Positions 1 through 8,974 of a stretch of 64,000 nucleotides of DNA are shown in pieces (position 1 is the stretch's first letter; each line of letters opens with the position of its first letter). A program made the position numbers and the translations under genes. The stretch covers positions 44,403 to 108,402 of the forward strand of contig NZ_SNZJ01000014.1 in NCBI RefSeq assembly GCF_004363555.1, written 5' to 3'. The notes below the pieces were generated by a model. The model saw only the letters and a list, made by a program, of their open reading frames with translations, made no database searches and was not told the origin of the DNA. The stretch is from Halomonas ventosae (lineage in GTDB: Bacteria > Pseudomonadota > Gammaproteobacteria > Pseudomonadales > Halomonadaceae).

Positions 1-2
1 CG

Positions 3-287
3 GTCCGTGCCGACGGCACCCATCCTCCCGAGGCGTCTTTCGGCGATCAGGCCCGGCAGGCGCTGGACAATCTGCTGGCGGTGGTCAGGGTGGCCGGCAG
101 TTCGCCGGAACGTTTATTGAAGGTCACCGCGTATATTGTCGGCGTGGAGAATTGGCCGCACTTTAATTCGGTATTTTCCGAAGCGCTCGGCGACATCAAG
201 CCAGCCCGGGCGGTGGTGCCCGTTCCAGAATTGCATCATGGCTATCTGGTGGAAGTCGACGCCGTCGCGGCAGTCGATTCGAAATAA
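3..287 (+). CDS. RidA/YjgF-family protein, 3' part only
   Basis: The reading frame is open from the window edge to a TAA stop, so the gene starts upstream and about 94 codons are visible. The residues match the C-terminal two thirds of RidA-type enamine/imine deaminases: a QARQALDNLLAVV helix, then a KVTAYIVGVENW strand, a substrate-site stretch around ARAVVPVPEL, and a typical YLVEVDAVA ending. RidA proteins hydrolyse reactive enamines and imines released by PLP enzymes and amino-acid oxidases. That fits the FAD amine oxidase gene 3.5 kb downstream, but a shared pathway is inference. It converges on the M20 amidohydrolase gene, with 92 bases between the stops. Confidence 0.85.
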   Translation, partial: VRADGTHPPEASFGDQARQALDNLLAVVRVAGSSPERLLKVTAYIVGVENWPHFNSVFSEALGDIKPARAVVPVPELHHGYLVEVDAVAAVDSK

Positions 288-379
288 TCCGATAGATGTT
301 AATGGTACGGACGTAAAAGGAGACACCGACTTGTTCGCGCGACTGCGGGAATCAGTCAGTGTCTCATTGGCGCTGGCGA

Positions 380-1540
380 TTAGATAGTCAGATGACGTTC
401 GACGAGTGCGACATGCAGGCGAATCCCGGTCGCCAGGACATCGTCGTTGAAATCGTAATGGGGATGATGCAGCGGTACTTCCCCGTCGCTGCGACCCTGG
501 CCCAACCAGATATAAGCGCCCTCGCATGCCTGCAGCATGAACGCGAAATCCTCCGAGGTGAATGCCGGATCCGGCGCGAGTTCGGCGTGAGCGACGATGG
601 CGGCGGCGGCGAGGGCTTCGTCGGCGGCGGCGGCGTTATTGATCGTCGCCGGGTAGTAGCGATTGTAGGTCACGGTCATCCGTGTACCGCTGGCCAGGGC
701 CACGCCTTCGGCGACTTGCCGCAGGGCTTCCTCGATCCTGTCCTGCACCGCGCTATCGAAGGTGCGGACCGTGCCGACAACGCGGACCGCAGCGGGCAGG
801 ACGTTGTGCGAACTGCCGCCCGCAATCTGGGTCACCGAGAGCACCGCCGTGGACATTGGCGGAATCCGGCGTGACACCAGCGCGTTGAGCTGGGTGACCA
901 AGTCGCTTGCCGCCAGGATGGCGTCCGGTGTCTGGTGGGGCATCGCGGCATGGGCGCCGCGCCCCTCCACCAGGATGTCGAACTTGTCGGCAGCCGCCAT
1001 GATCGGACCCGGCCGCGTCGACACCGTCCCGGCCGGGAGATCCGGCCAGTTGTGCAAGCCGAAAACCCTGTCGCAGGGAAACCGGTCGAACAGCCCGTCC
1101 TCGACCATGGCCCGGGCGCCACCGTGTCCTTCCTCAGCTGGCTGAAAAATGAAATGAACGGTACCGTCGAAGCGGCGGCTACGCGCCAGCTGCTGGGCGG
1201 CACCCAGCAGCATCGCCACATGCCCGTCATGACCACAGCCATGGAAGATACCCGGGTTGCGGCTGGCGTAAGGCAGGCCGGTCTCCTCATGGATAGGCAG
1301 CGCGTCCATGTCGGCGCGCAAGCCAATGGCGCGATCGGAATTGCCCACCTTCAGGGACGCGACGACACCGGTTGCACCGATACCCGTGTGCACCTCTAGC
1401 CCGAGCTGGCGCAAAGCCTCTTCAATCTTGTTCGCCGTGCGGTACTCTTCGTAGGCCAGTTCGGGGTTTGCATGAATATCACGACGAAACGACACCAGCG
1501 GCGCCACCAGATCGTCGATTTCCGCTATTTTTTTAGACAT
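380..1540 (-). CDS. M20D-family amidohydrolase (N-acyl amino acid / hippurate hydrolase type)
   Basis: A 386-residue zinc-dependent amidohydrolase, the normal length for the M20D family (hippurate hydrolase, N-acetyl-diaminopimelate deacetylase, IAA-amino-acid hydrolases). Visible metal-site residues are the GCGHDGH motif (Cys102, His104), the QPAEE motif (Glu136/137) and GLHNWP (His163), with a late HHPHYDFND motif supplying the last histidine. The dimerisation domain lies between residues about 185 and 300. The protein hydrolyses an N-acyl group from an amino acid or amine; the substrate cannot be read from sequence. It points away from the acetyltransferase genes across an intergenic region carrying tandem repeats, so co-regulation is plausible. 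It could be the deacylase of that cluster (inference). Confidence 0.88.
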   Translation of the reverse strand: MSKKIAEIDDLVAPLVSFRRDIHANPELAYEEYRTANKIEEALRQLGLEVHTGIGATGVVASLKVGNSDRAIGLRADMDALPIHEETGLPYASRNPGIFHGCGHDGHVAMLLGAAQQLARSRRFDGTVHFIFQPAEEGHGGARAMVEDGLFDRFPCDRVFGLHNWPDLPAGTVSTRPGPIMAAADKFDILVEGRGAHAAMPHQTPDAILAASDLVTQLNALVSRRIPPMSTAVLSVTQIAGGSSHNVLPAAVRVVGTVRTFDSAVQDRIEEALRQVAEGVALASGTRMTVTYNRYYPATINNAAAADEALAAAAIVAHAELAPDPAFTSEDFAFMLQACEGAYIWLGQGRSDGEVPLHHPHYDFNDDVLATGIRLHVALVERHLTI

Positions 1541-1719
1541 TATCCAGCCTCCGTCGGGCAGCTTCAGCCATGTTCCGGTACCTGACCCTGCTGGTTGCCG
1601 GATAGGTATCGAATGAGATTAACGATCGGCAGCGCTGCTGCAATTTCACTGTATGCGCGTATGTGAAGAGGGAAACGAATGAATAATCCACCTGTTTATT
1701 TTACTACACTATGAGATTC

Positions 1720-1767
1720 ACTGCGCGAGATCACTGCCAATATACTGCGCGAGATCCCAATCAATAT
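1720..1767. repeat. Tandem 24-bp direct repeat, candidate regulator site
   Basis: Two adjacent 24-base units each begin ACTGCGCGAGATC and end CAATAT, differing in the few bases between. They lie in the AT-richer intergenic region between the divergent amidohydrolase and first GNAT gene. Direct repeats spaced by a little over two helical turns in a divergent control region suggest binding of an oligomeric regulator. The Lrp/AsnC gene at the far end of the cluster is the obvious candidate, but this is inference. Confidence 0.45.
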
Positions 1768-1899
1768 CCTGCTATTATCGAGTACGCCTATGGCATATTC
1801 TACCGTTAACCCTGTGAAAGCAGCAGCCTATGCCGCCTGGTGTGAAGTATGCTTACTGCCTATCAGAAACAGCATGTTGGGAACCGGAAGGAGACCCTG

Positions 1900-2763
1900 A
1901 TGTCATTTGCGACCGCAGCAGTTCGAGTCCAGTATCGCCCCATGCTGGAAAGTGACTTCCCGGCAGCGCACGCCCTTTCCCAGGCGGTGCACTGGCGGCA
2001 CCGGGCGGAAGACTGGCAACTCCTGCACTACCTCGGTAGCGGCTTCGTTGCCGAATGCGACGGCGACGTGATTGGTACCGCGTTGTGGTGGCCTCATGGC
2101 GACGACCATGCGTCGCTCGGCATGGTCATCGTCTCACCGGAGGCCCAGGGGCGGGGCATTGGGGGCGAGCTGATGAACCGGCTGCTCGAGGCGATCGGCG
2201 AGCGTAACACCCTGCTCCACGCCACACCGGCCGGGCAGCCGCTCTACGAAAAGCTCGGCTTCGAGGTGATCGGCAGGGTCTACCAGCACCAGGGCGCGGT
2301 CGTTCCCCGCACTCCCGTTGCACCGCCCCAGGGCACGCGCCTGCGGTCGGCCGAGGCGGGCGATGGCGTCGCGCTGGCGGAGCTGGCGTCCCGCGCCGCC
2401 GGCATGGCGCGTACACGGGTCGTGAACGAGCTGCTGCGCACCGCCGAAGGCGTCGTCATCGAAGACGATAACGGCAATCCGGTCGGCTTCGGCATTCTGC
2501 GCAGCTTCGGACAAGGCGACATCATCGGTCCGGTGGTCGCTCCCGATGCAGAGCACGCCCGCGCGCTGCTCAGCCACTTGGCGGCGAAGCGCACCGGCGC
2601 CTTCGTGCGTATCGACATGTGCGATGAGCACGGGCTGGATTCCTTGCTGAGCGAGCTGGGGCTGGCCCACGTCGATACCCCGGTGGCCATGATTCGGGGC
2701 GAGCCTCAGCAGGCGGACCTCGGCATCCGCCAGTTCGCCATCGCCAGCCAGGCGTTCTTCTGA
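1900..2763 (+). CDS. GNAT-family N-acetyltransferase, two-domain, paralogue 1
   Basis: A 287-residue protein with an N-terminal GNAT domain (about residues 8-130) and a second GNAT-like domain (about 140-280). The acetyl-CoA loop motif reads AQGRGIG (Q-x-x-G-x-G). The chosen ATG is preceded by a good GGAAGGAGA site; an upstream in-frame ATG at 1849 has none. Two close relatives are encoded at 2888-3754 and 7564-8442, sharing the HR.EDWQ segment, the YQHQG-like motif in the middle and the GPVV motif in the C-terminal domain. Position upstream of an amine oxidase and aldehyde dehydrogenase suggests a small-molecule (amine or amino acid) acetyltransferase rather than a protein acetylase. The substrate is unknown. 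Confidence 0.85.
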   Translation: MSFATAAVRVQYRPMLESDFPAAHALSQAVHWRHRAEDWQLLHYLGSGFVAECDGDVIGTALWWPHGDDHASLGMVIVSPEAQGRGIGGELMNRLLEAIGERNTLLHATPAGQPLYEKLGFEVIGRVYQHQGAVVPRTPVAPPQGTRLRSAEAGDGVALAELASRAAGMARTRVVNELLRTAEGVVIEDDNGNPVGFGILRSFGQGDIIGPVVAPDAEHARALLSHLAAKRTGAFVRIDMCDEHGLDSLLSELGLAHVDTPVAMIRGEPQQADLGIRQFAIASQAFF

Positions 2764-2887
2764 CCCCGGTGAGGGAGCATGCACGCCTTCCTCGCGCGTA
2801 CCGTGATCCTCTCCGAACGTGAACGGCACAACTGACACTGGCGCACAATTTACACTGATAGCTAATAAACGGCAGGGATGTGGAAAC

Positions 2888-3754
2888 ATGTCAGAGCGAA
2901 CTAACGAAGCGCTAGAGGCACGGACCCCTGAACTGGCACGGTTCACTTCCGTTTACCTGCAACAGGCGCTTGGGCTGTCGTCCGAGTTGGGATGGCCCTA
3001 CCGGCTGAAGGATTGGGCCTTCGCCCAAGGCCTGGGAGAGGGCTTCGTGCTCGAACGTGCTGGCAGGCTGATCGGTACGGCCATGCGGTGGCAGTATGGC
3101 CATGCATTCTCCACGCTCGGCATGATCATCGTCGCGAACGCGGCCCAGGGGCACGGCTATGGCGCACGTCTCTTCGACGCGCTGCTGGACGACGCGGGAT
3201 CGCACACCCTCCTACTCAATTCCACAAAGGAAGGGTTGGCGCTCTACGGTCGCCGCGGATTCCTGCCTGTGGGTGAGGTGCATCAGCATCAAGGTGTGCC
3301 CACGCGGGTATTGTCTTCCCCCGAGTTGGGCTGTGTCCGGGCCGCCGAGGTCAGCGAGCTGCCAGTGATCGATCAGTTTGATAGCGAGACGGTTGGCATG
3401 CCCAGGGGCCGGCTCTTGCAGGGCCTGTCGCAGGCAGGGCGGCTGAGCGTCATTGTCCGTGACGGTGTCGTGACCGGCTACGCCGCCTGCCGGCGCTTCG
3501 GCCGCGGTTATGTGGTCGGTCCCGTGGTGGCGGCCGATATGACGGACGCCCAGGCTCTCATTGAGGAAGCCATTTCCCAACTGCCGGACGTCTTCATCAG
3601 GATAGACATCCCTGCCAGCTCCGGCCTCGGTTCGTGGCTGGAAACAAGAGGCTTGAAGCGCGTCGATACGGTGACGTCCATGGTGCGGGGAGAGGCACCG
3701 CGGCCTTCCGGAAACGCCCGTTTGTTTGCACTTTGCAGCCAGTCATTGGGTTAG
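2888..3754 (+). CDS. GNAT-family N-acetyltransferase, two-domain, paralogue 2
   Basis: A 288-residue tandem duplicate of the preceding gene, 124 bases downstream. It keeps the acetyl-CoA loop (AQGHGYG), the mid-protein HQHQG motif and the GPVV motif in the second domain. The ATG at 2888 gives an N-terminus aligned with paralogue 1; the longer frame from 2819 has no ribosome binding site. It is followed after about 100 bases by the FAD oxidoreductase on the same strand, so the acetyltransferases and the oxidase probably form one transcription unit. Sequence divergence between the copies suggests an old duplication with separate substrates. Confidence 0.83.
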   Translation: MSERTNEALEARTPELARFTSVYLQQALGLSSELGWPYRLKDWAFAQGLGEGFVLERAGRLIGTAMRWQYGHAFSTLGMIIVANAAQGHGYGARLFDALLDDAGSHTLLLNSTKEGLALYGRRGFLPVGEVHQHQGVPTRVLSSPELGCVRAAEVSELPVIDQFDSETVGMPRGRLLQGLSQAGRLSVIVRDGVVTGYAACRRFGRGYVVGPVVAADMTDAQALIEEAISQLPDVFIRIDIPASSGLGSWLETRGLKRVDTVTSMVRGEAPRPSGNARLFALCSQSLG

Positions 3755-3851
3755 GAGCACGCCAAGTGAGCACCCTTACGTCACTTCACCACGGCTATCT
3801 GATCGCGATCGAGGCGTTGTCCTCTGAGACCGGCGATACAGTGAGGACCTT

Positions 3852-5129
3852 ATGAAACTCAAGTCGTACTGGCTGGATACCACCCCTGCATTCACCGGCG
3901 TCTCGAAGGAGCCGGTGGCGGGCAAGGCGGATGTGGTCGTCGTCGGGGGCGGGCTCACCGGCTCTTCGGCCGCGCTGGCCCTGGCGAAGAAAGGCGCCCG
4001 CGTCGTGCTTTGCGAGGCGGAGACCGTGGGCAGCGCCGCATCAGGCCGCAACGGCGGCATGTGCAACAATGGTTTCGCCCAAGACTACACCGCCATGGCG
4101 GCGAAGTTGGGCATCGAAACAGCCAACCGCCTCTATCACGCTTTCGATGCCGGGGTGGATACCGTGGAGCGGCTGGTGCACGAAGAGGGAATCGACTGCA
4201 GCTTCGCCCGCACGGGCAAACTCAAGTTGGCCGCGAAACCCGAGCACTACGACAAGCTCGCCCGCACCCAAGAGTTGCTCGCCGCCCAAGCGGATCCCGA
4301 CACGCGCATGGTCTCTCGAGCAGACCTGCCGAGCGAGGTGGGTTCGCAGCGCTACTACGGCGGCATGATCTTCGAGAAGGCCGCCGGTATGCATGTCGGA
4401 CGCTACGTGACGGGCCTGGCGGAGGCCGCAGCCCGTCGCGGCGTGCAAATCCACCAGCACACGCCCGTCATGGGGCTGCGCCCACTGCCCGGCGGGGGAC
4501 ACGAGGTCACCACACCGCAAGGACGCATCACCGCGTCTCAGGTGATGCTCGCCAGCGGCACCTCACATGTGGGCCCGCTGGGCTGGATCCGGCGCCGCAT
4601 CGTGCCGGTGGGGGCCTTCATTATCGTGACCGAGCCGCTGCCGGTCGAGGTGCTGGACCGCCTGCTGCCCACCCGTCGCATGACGGTGGACACCAAGAAC
4701 CTGGTGAACTATTGCCGGGTGACCCCGGACAACCGCTTGCTTTATGGCGGTCGCGCCCGCTTCGCCGTTTCCAATCCGAAGTCGGATGCCGATAGCGGCG
4801 CTATCCTGCGCAAATCCATGGTCGAGATGTTCCCGGAACTGGCCGACGTGCGGATCGACTATTGCTGGGGCGGCATGGTGGATATGACCCGCGATCGCCT
4901 GCCTCGGGCCGGTGAACGCAACGGGATCTTCTATTCTGTGGGTTACAGCGGCCACGGCACGCAGATGGCGACCTACATGGGGACGGTGATGGCCGAGGTG
5001 ATGGACGGGCGCACCGAGCTTAATCCGTGGAAAGACTTCGACTGGCCGGCCATTCCCGGTCACTTCGGCCCCCCCTGGTTCTTGCCCATCGTGGGCGCCT
5101 ATTTCCGTCTCAAGGATCGATTCCTATGA
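3852..5129 (+). CDS. FAD-dependent amine/amino-acid oxidoreductase (DadA/PuuB-like)
   Basis: A 425-residue flavoenzyme of the D-amino-acid oxidase superfamily. The dinucleotide-binding motif VVVGGGLTGSS lies at about residues 29-39, and an SGRNGGM motif, typical of PuuB-like gamma-glutamylputrescine oxidases, at about 64-70. The C-terminal FAD motif is the GYSGHGTQ stretch. The family oxidises a C-N bond, giving an imine that hydrolyses to an aldehyde or keto acid. The stop overlaps the aldehyde dehydrogenase start (ATGA), so the two are translationally coupled. That supports an amine to aldehyde to acid sequence, as in the Puu pathway, but no gamma-glutamyl ligase is present and GNAT genes stand in its place. 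Confidence 0.88.
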   Translation: MKLKSYWLDTTPAFTGVSKEPVAGKADVVVVGGGLTGSSAALALAKKGARVVLCEAETVGSAASGRNGGMCNNGFAQDYTAMAAKLGIETANRLYHAFDAGVDTVERLVHEEGIDCSFARTGKLKLAAKPEHYDKLARTQELLAAQADPDTRMVSRADLPSEVGSQRYYGGMIFEKAAGMHVGRYVTGLAEAAARRGVQIHQHTPVMGLRPLPGGGHEVTTPQGRITASQVMLASGTSHVGPLGWIRRRIVPVGAFIIVTEPLPVEVLDRLLPTRRMTVDTKNLVNYCRVTPDNRLLYGGRARFAVSNPKSDADSGAILRKSMVEMFPELADVRIDYCWGGMVDMTRDRLPRAGERNGIFYSVGYSGHGTQMATYMGTVMAEVMDGRTELNPWKDFDWPAIPGHFGPPWFLPIVGAYFRLKDRFL

Positions 5130-6586
5130 TCTCACCCATCGCACATCTCAGGAACGCGGACCGTCTCGATCGCATGTTCATCGACGGAGAGTGGACCTTA
5201 CCCGAACCCTTGACCCGAACCGGTGTCATCGACCCCTCGACGGAGGAGTCCGTCGCCGAGATCGCCTTGGGTAGCAGCACGGATGTCGACACGGCGGTGG
5301 CCGCGGCGAAGCGCGCGTTCGTAGGCTGGGCCGCCACCTCGCCCGAGAGCAGGGCCAAGTTTCTGGATCGCATCCACGCCCTGATCCTCGAAAGGACGGA
5401 ACTGTTCGCCCATGCCCTCTCGCTGGAAATGGGTGCGCCCATCGGCTACGCGCGCAGCACTCAGGTAAAGCTTGCGGCGGAGCACATCCGCGTGGCACGG
5501 GATAATCTGGCCACTTATCCGTTCGTCACCCATCGCGGCACCACGGCCATCCTGCGCGAGCCGATCGGTGTGTGCGGCCTGATCACCCCCTGGAACTGGC
5601 CGCTCTACCAGATCACCGCCAAGGTGGGCCCCGCCCTGGCGGCGGGATGTGCGGTAGTGCTGAAGCCCAGTGAACTGTCGCCCCTGAGCGCCTTGCTCTT
5701 CGCGGAAGTGGTGCGGGACGCCGGCATTCCGGCGGGCGTCTTCAACCTCGTGAACGGTGATGGCCCCGGAGTCGGCGCGGCCCTGTCGGCGCATCCCGAC
5801 GTTGACATGATCTCGCTGACCGGCTCGACCCGGGCCGGTGTCCTGGTGAGCCAGGCGGCCGCCCCGACGGTGAAGCGGGTGGCCCTGGAACTCGGTGGCA
5901 AGTCCCCCAACGTCATCCTGCCGGATGCGGACCTGAGCCGTTCCATCGCCCCCGGCGTGGCGGCCGCGTTCCGCAACCTCGGGCAGTCCTGCAGCGCACC
6001 AACGCGCATGATCGTGCCCCGCCAGCACCTCCAGGAGGTCGAGCGTCTCGCCTGCGTCGCGGTAGCCGAGATGGTCGTTGGCGATCCGCGCTCAGAGCAG
6101 TCGACCCATGGCCCCGTGGCCAACCGCGCCCAGTTCGAACGGGTGCAGGAGATGATCGCAGTGGGGATCGCCGAGGGCGCACGGCCCGTGTGTGGCGGCC
6201 CTGACCGACCCGAGGGTCTGATCCGGGGTTTCTACGTCCGCCCCACCGTCTTCTCCGACGTGCAGTCTCACATGAAGATCGCTCAGGAGGAGATTTTCGG
6301 GCCGGTCCTCTGTCTCATTCCCTACGACACCATCGATGAGGCCGTGGCTATTGCCAACGACTCCATCTACGGCCTCGGTGCCCATGTCCAGAGCGGGGAT
6401 CTCGAGACCGCACGGTCCGTGGCGGCGCAGATCCGCTCCGGGCAGGTCCACCTCAACTACCCGGCCTGGGACCCCAACGCCCCCTTCGGCGGCTTCAAGC
6501 GTTCGGGAAATGGCCGCGAATACGGCATCGAGGGCATGGAAGAGTATCTGGAAACGAAAGCCGTCGTCGGTTTCCAGTCGGCATAA
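5126..6586 (+). CDS. NAD(P)-dependent aldehyde dehydrogenase
   Basis: A 486-residue aldehyde dehydrogenase of normal length. The conserved NAD-site stretch ITPWNWPLYQ, the catalytic-glutamate motif LELGGKSPN and the nucleophile motif GQSCSAPTR are present, with the late EEIFGPVL signature. The start at 5126 overlaps the upstream oxidase stop; the longer open frame from 5027 only reads through the oxidase C-terminus in another frame. It most likely oxidises the aldehyde made by the coupled FAD enzyme. Exact aldehyde and cofactor choice cannot be read from sequence. Confidence 0.9.
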   Translation: MISPIAHLRNADRLDRMFIDGEWTLPEPLTRTGVIDPSTEESVAEIALGSSTDVDTAVAAAKRAFVGWAATSPESRAKFLDRIHALILERTELFAHALSLEMGAPIGYARSTQVKLAAEHIRVARDNLATYPFVTHRGTTAILREPIGVCGLITPWNWPLYQITAKVGPALAAGCAVVLKPSELSPLSALLFAEVVRDAGIPAGVFNLVNGDGPGVGAALSAHPDVDMISLTGSTRAGVLVSQAAAPTVKRVALELGGKSPNVILPDADLSRSIAPGVAAAFRNLGQSCSAPTRMIVPRQHLQEVERLACVAVAEMVVGDPRSEQSTHGPVANRAQFERVQEMIAVGIAEGARPVCGGPDRPEGLIRGFYVRPTVFSDVQSHMKIAQEEIFGPVLCLIPYDTIDEAVAIANDSIYGLGAHVQSGDLETARSVAAQIRSGQVHLNYPAWDPNAPFGGFKRSGNGREYGIEGMEEYLETKAVVGFQSA

Positions 6587-6650
6587 CGGACCACGACAGC
6601 AGCGGCGCAATGCCATTCACCACCGACATCACCTTCACTTGTGATCAGGC

Positions 6651-7382
6651 ATGGGAACCATCATGACCTTACCCGTAATTCTCAATCGCGCCGGCGGCGC
6701 ATCCCTCAGCACCGCATTTCTCAAGAGCTCCATCGGGGAGGCGGACCCCTTCGCGCCGCACCGTGAAATCGCCTGGGACGGCGCAGACGCCATGGCCGCA
6801 GGCCGTGTCAGTTTCGCGGGAGAGCTCAAGGTATCGAACTTCCCGCACACCGAAACCATGGTGGTCGTCGAAGGCGAGCTGACGCTGACCGAAGCCGGCG
6901 CGGAGCCGTTGGTCGTCGGTCCTGGGTGGGGGGGCGTCGTAGGACGCGGAACCGAGGTTCAGATCCAGGCCCAGCCTGGCACCCACTTCGTGTTTTGCAC
7001 GGCGGCCGGGGGGGCTTCGCCCATGCCTGGCATCACCTCGCTTAGTCCAGACGCCAACTTCAAGCCGTCCGCGACCCTGCCGGCGGAAGTCCTGCTTGGC
7101 CCGGCCCCGGAATGCCGTAGCGATAACGTCTTTACCGACGACCAGACACAGACTCTCGCCGGCACGTGGGATTCCACCGGTTATCACCGGATCATTCGAC
7201 CTCAGGGCAAGAATGAGTTCATGTATCTGGTGGCTGGCAGTGTGAAGTTTGCCCTCCCCGATAGCGGTGCGCTGACGGTGAACGCCGGCGAATCCCTCTT
7301 CGTGCCCAAGGGCACCCCCATCGGATGGGAAAGCACCGAGCGCGTAGCGAAGTTCTACGTAGTCCAAGCCGTCCAGGACTGA
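6651..7382 (+). CDS. Double-cupin domain protein
   Basis: A 243-residue protein with two cupin barrels. The N-terminal one covers about residues 45-115 (HTETMVVVEGELTL segment) and the C-terminal one about 165-240 (NEFMYLVAGSVKF, then LFVPKGTPIGWES). Cupins of this shape often accompany Puu-type polyamine or ethanolamine catabolic genes, either as small regulators or as metal-dependent enzymes. No helix-turn-helix is visible here, so this is not PuuR. It lies 64 bases after the dehydrogenase on the same strand and probably shares its transcript. An alternative ATG four codons in is possible. Function is not assigned. Confidence 0.75.
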   Translation: MGTIMTLPVILNRAGGASLSTAFLKSSIGEADPFAPHREIAWDGADAMAAGRVSFAGELKVSNFPHTETMVVVEGELTLTEAGAEPLVVGPGWGGVVGRGTEVQIQAQPGTHFVFCTAAGGASPMPGITSLSPDANFKPSATLPAEVLLGPAPECRSDNVFTDDQTQTLAGTWDSTGYHRIIRPQGKNEFMYLVAGSVKFALPDSGALTVNAGESLFVPKGTPIGWESTERVAKFYVVQAVQD

Positions 7383-7563
7383 GACTAGGTGCACCGAAGA
7401 AGATTCGACATATCCTGCCGCCGCGGCCTGTAAACCAGTCATTTTATTGTCGGCCTCTCGGTGTACGCTCTAAGCAATACCACCCACACTTCGCCAAGAC
7501 GCGGGTAGCTATGGTTCTGGCATAGGCACTAAGTACCCGGCAGAAAATGAGAGCGTTTCTAGC

Positions 7564-8442
7564 ATGTCAAATAATATGTCGAAACGGCTGCAGACGTACG
7601 AGCTGACTGTAAGAGACATTCATGAAACTGACATCGACAAGCTGCATGAGCTGTCGGTTGGGGTCGGCTGGTCGCACCGGCCCGAAGACTGGCAGCTACT
7701 GATGCAGGTCGGGCGTGGCTATATCGGCTGCGATGAAATCGGACGAGTCCTCGGCTCCGCGATGTGGTTTCCGATGGGAGATGATTTCGCCACCATAGGC
7801 ATGGTCCTTACCTCGCCACGTCTCCAGGCCTTGGGAGCCGGTCGCTGGCTGATGAAGCACGTCCTGCAGCAGTGCGGCGACCGGGACCTGCGGTTGAACG
7901 CAACGCGTGAGGCGTACCGCCTCTACATCTCATTGTCATTCGAACCCACCGGAGTCATCTGCCAGCACCAGGGAGAGGCCGTAGACCCCGGGCACGTTCC
8001 GGTTCCGAGTGGTACGCAAGTCCGCGCGGCCGAGGCGACGGACCTCGCGGAGATGATCCGGCTCGACAGGGAGGCCTATGGTGCAGACCGGACGGCGATT
8101 CTCGAGCGCCTCGTTCGCCTTTCCGAAGGGACGGTTCTGATGCGGGAGGGGAGAGTGGCCGCATTCGCTCTTTGCCGCCCGTTCGGCCGTGGCCGGGTGG
8201 TGGGGCCGATCGTCACCCGGGACGTCGACGAGGCCATGGCACTGACGGCGCCCCACTTGACGCGTCACGCCGGCACGTTCGTGCGGGTCGACACGGACCG
8301 CAGCAACAGCGCCTTCACGGCTTTCCTGAGCCGTTGCGGCATGCTGCAGCATGACACGGTGACGACGATGTGCCTGGGTATGCCTCGGGGTGGCGATGGC
8401 CAGATGAGGACGTTCGCCCTCTCTGGCCACACACTCGGGTAG
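7564..8442 (+). CDS. GNAT-family N-acetyltransferase, two-domain, paralogue 3
   Basis: A 292-residue third member of the local GNAT family, separated from the cupin gene by about 180 bases in which I see no clear feature. It retains SHRPEDWQLL near the N-terminus, the CQHQGE motif mid-protein and GPIV in the second domain. The acetyl-CoA loop is LQALGAG, more divergent than in the other two but still Q-x-x-G-x-G. No strong ribosome binding site precedes either candidate ATG (7564 or 7576). It is convergent with the Lrp-type regulator gene. Confidence 0.8.
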   Translation: MSNNMSKRLQTYELTVRDIHETDIDKLHELSVGVGWSHRPEDWQLLMQVGRGYIGCDEIGRVLGSAMWFPMGDDFATIGMVLTSPRLQALGAGRWLMKHVLQQCGDRDLRLNATREAYRLYISLSFEPTGVICQHQGEAVDPGHVPVPSGTQVRAAEATDLAEMIRLDREAYGADRTAILERLVRLSEGTVLMREGRVAAFALCRPFGRGRVVGPIVTRDVDEAMALTAPHLTRHAGTFVRVDTDRSNSAFTAFLSRCGMLQHDTVTTMCLGMPRGGDGQMRTFALSGHTLG

Positions 8443-8473
8443 GCGCGGTGGGGTCGGCCAGCACCGAATCGGG

Positions 8474-8974
8474 TTATTCGGACGTGTGGTCCTGCTCGCA
8501 TAGCAAGCGAAGTGGGTATTCGTGTTTCCGAATAGGCGATTTCACGACGATATAACTAAAGTATTTGGCAATGCCGACGTTTTCCTCAAGTAGTCCCTCA
8601 ATGATCGTCTGGAAATGACTCAGGTCGCGCACGACCATTTTCACGAGATAGTCGAATCCACCGCTGATCAGGTGACATTCGACAACCTCCTCGATACGGC
8701 GAAGGCTGGTTTCGAAGAGAAGGAAATCTTCCCTTTTGTGCTGGCTAAGCGTAATTTCGAGAAATAGCGTAACGTTATTGCCGAGTTTTCGTAGATCGAT
8801 CAAAGCAGAGTAGCCATTGATAAATCCCTCACGCTGCAAGCGTTTCACGCGCAGGAGACACGGCGAAGGTGAGAGAGCGACTGAGTCGGCGAGCTGCGCA
8901 TTCGTCACCCGTCCGTTTCGCTGCAGTTCGACAAGGATGTTCATGTCTATACGGTCAAGGCGTGTTAAGGCCAA
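8474..8974 (-). CDS. Lrp/AsnC-family transcriptional regulator
   Basis: A 166-residue regulator with an N-terminal helix-turn-helix (LDRIDMNILVELQRNGR then TNAQLADSVALSPSPCL) and a C-terminal RAM ligand-binding domain ending near HEYPLR. I chose the TTG start at 8974: it gives the standard Lrp N-terminus and is preceded by an AAGG site. The open frame continues upstream to 9298 but that extension has no Lrp-like sequence. Lrp-type proteins respond to amino acids and usually control neighbouring catabolic genes, so this is the likely regulator of the GNAT/oxidase cluster. Confidence 0.85.
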   Translation of the reverse strand: MALTRLDRIDMNILVELQRNGRVTNAQLADSVALSPSPCLLRVKRLQREGFINGYSALIDLRKLGNNVTLFLEITLSQHKREDFLLFETSLRRIEEVVECHLISGGFDYLVKMVVRDLSHFQTIIEGLLEENVGIAKYFSYIVVKSPIRKHEYPLRLLCEQDHTSE

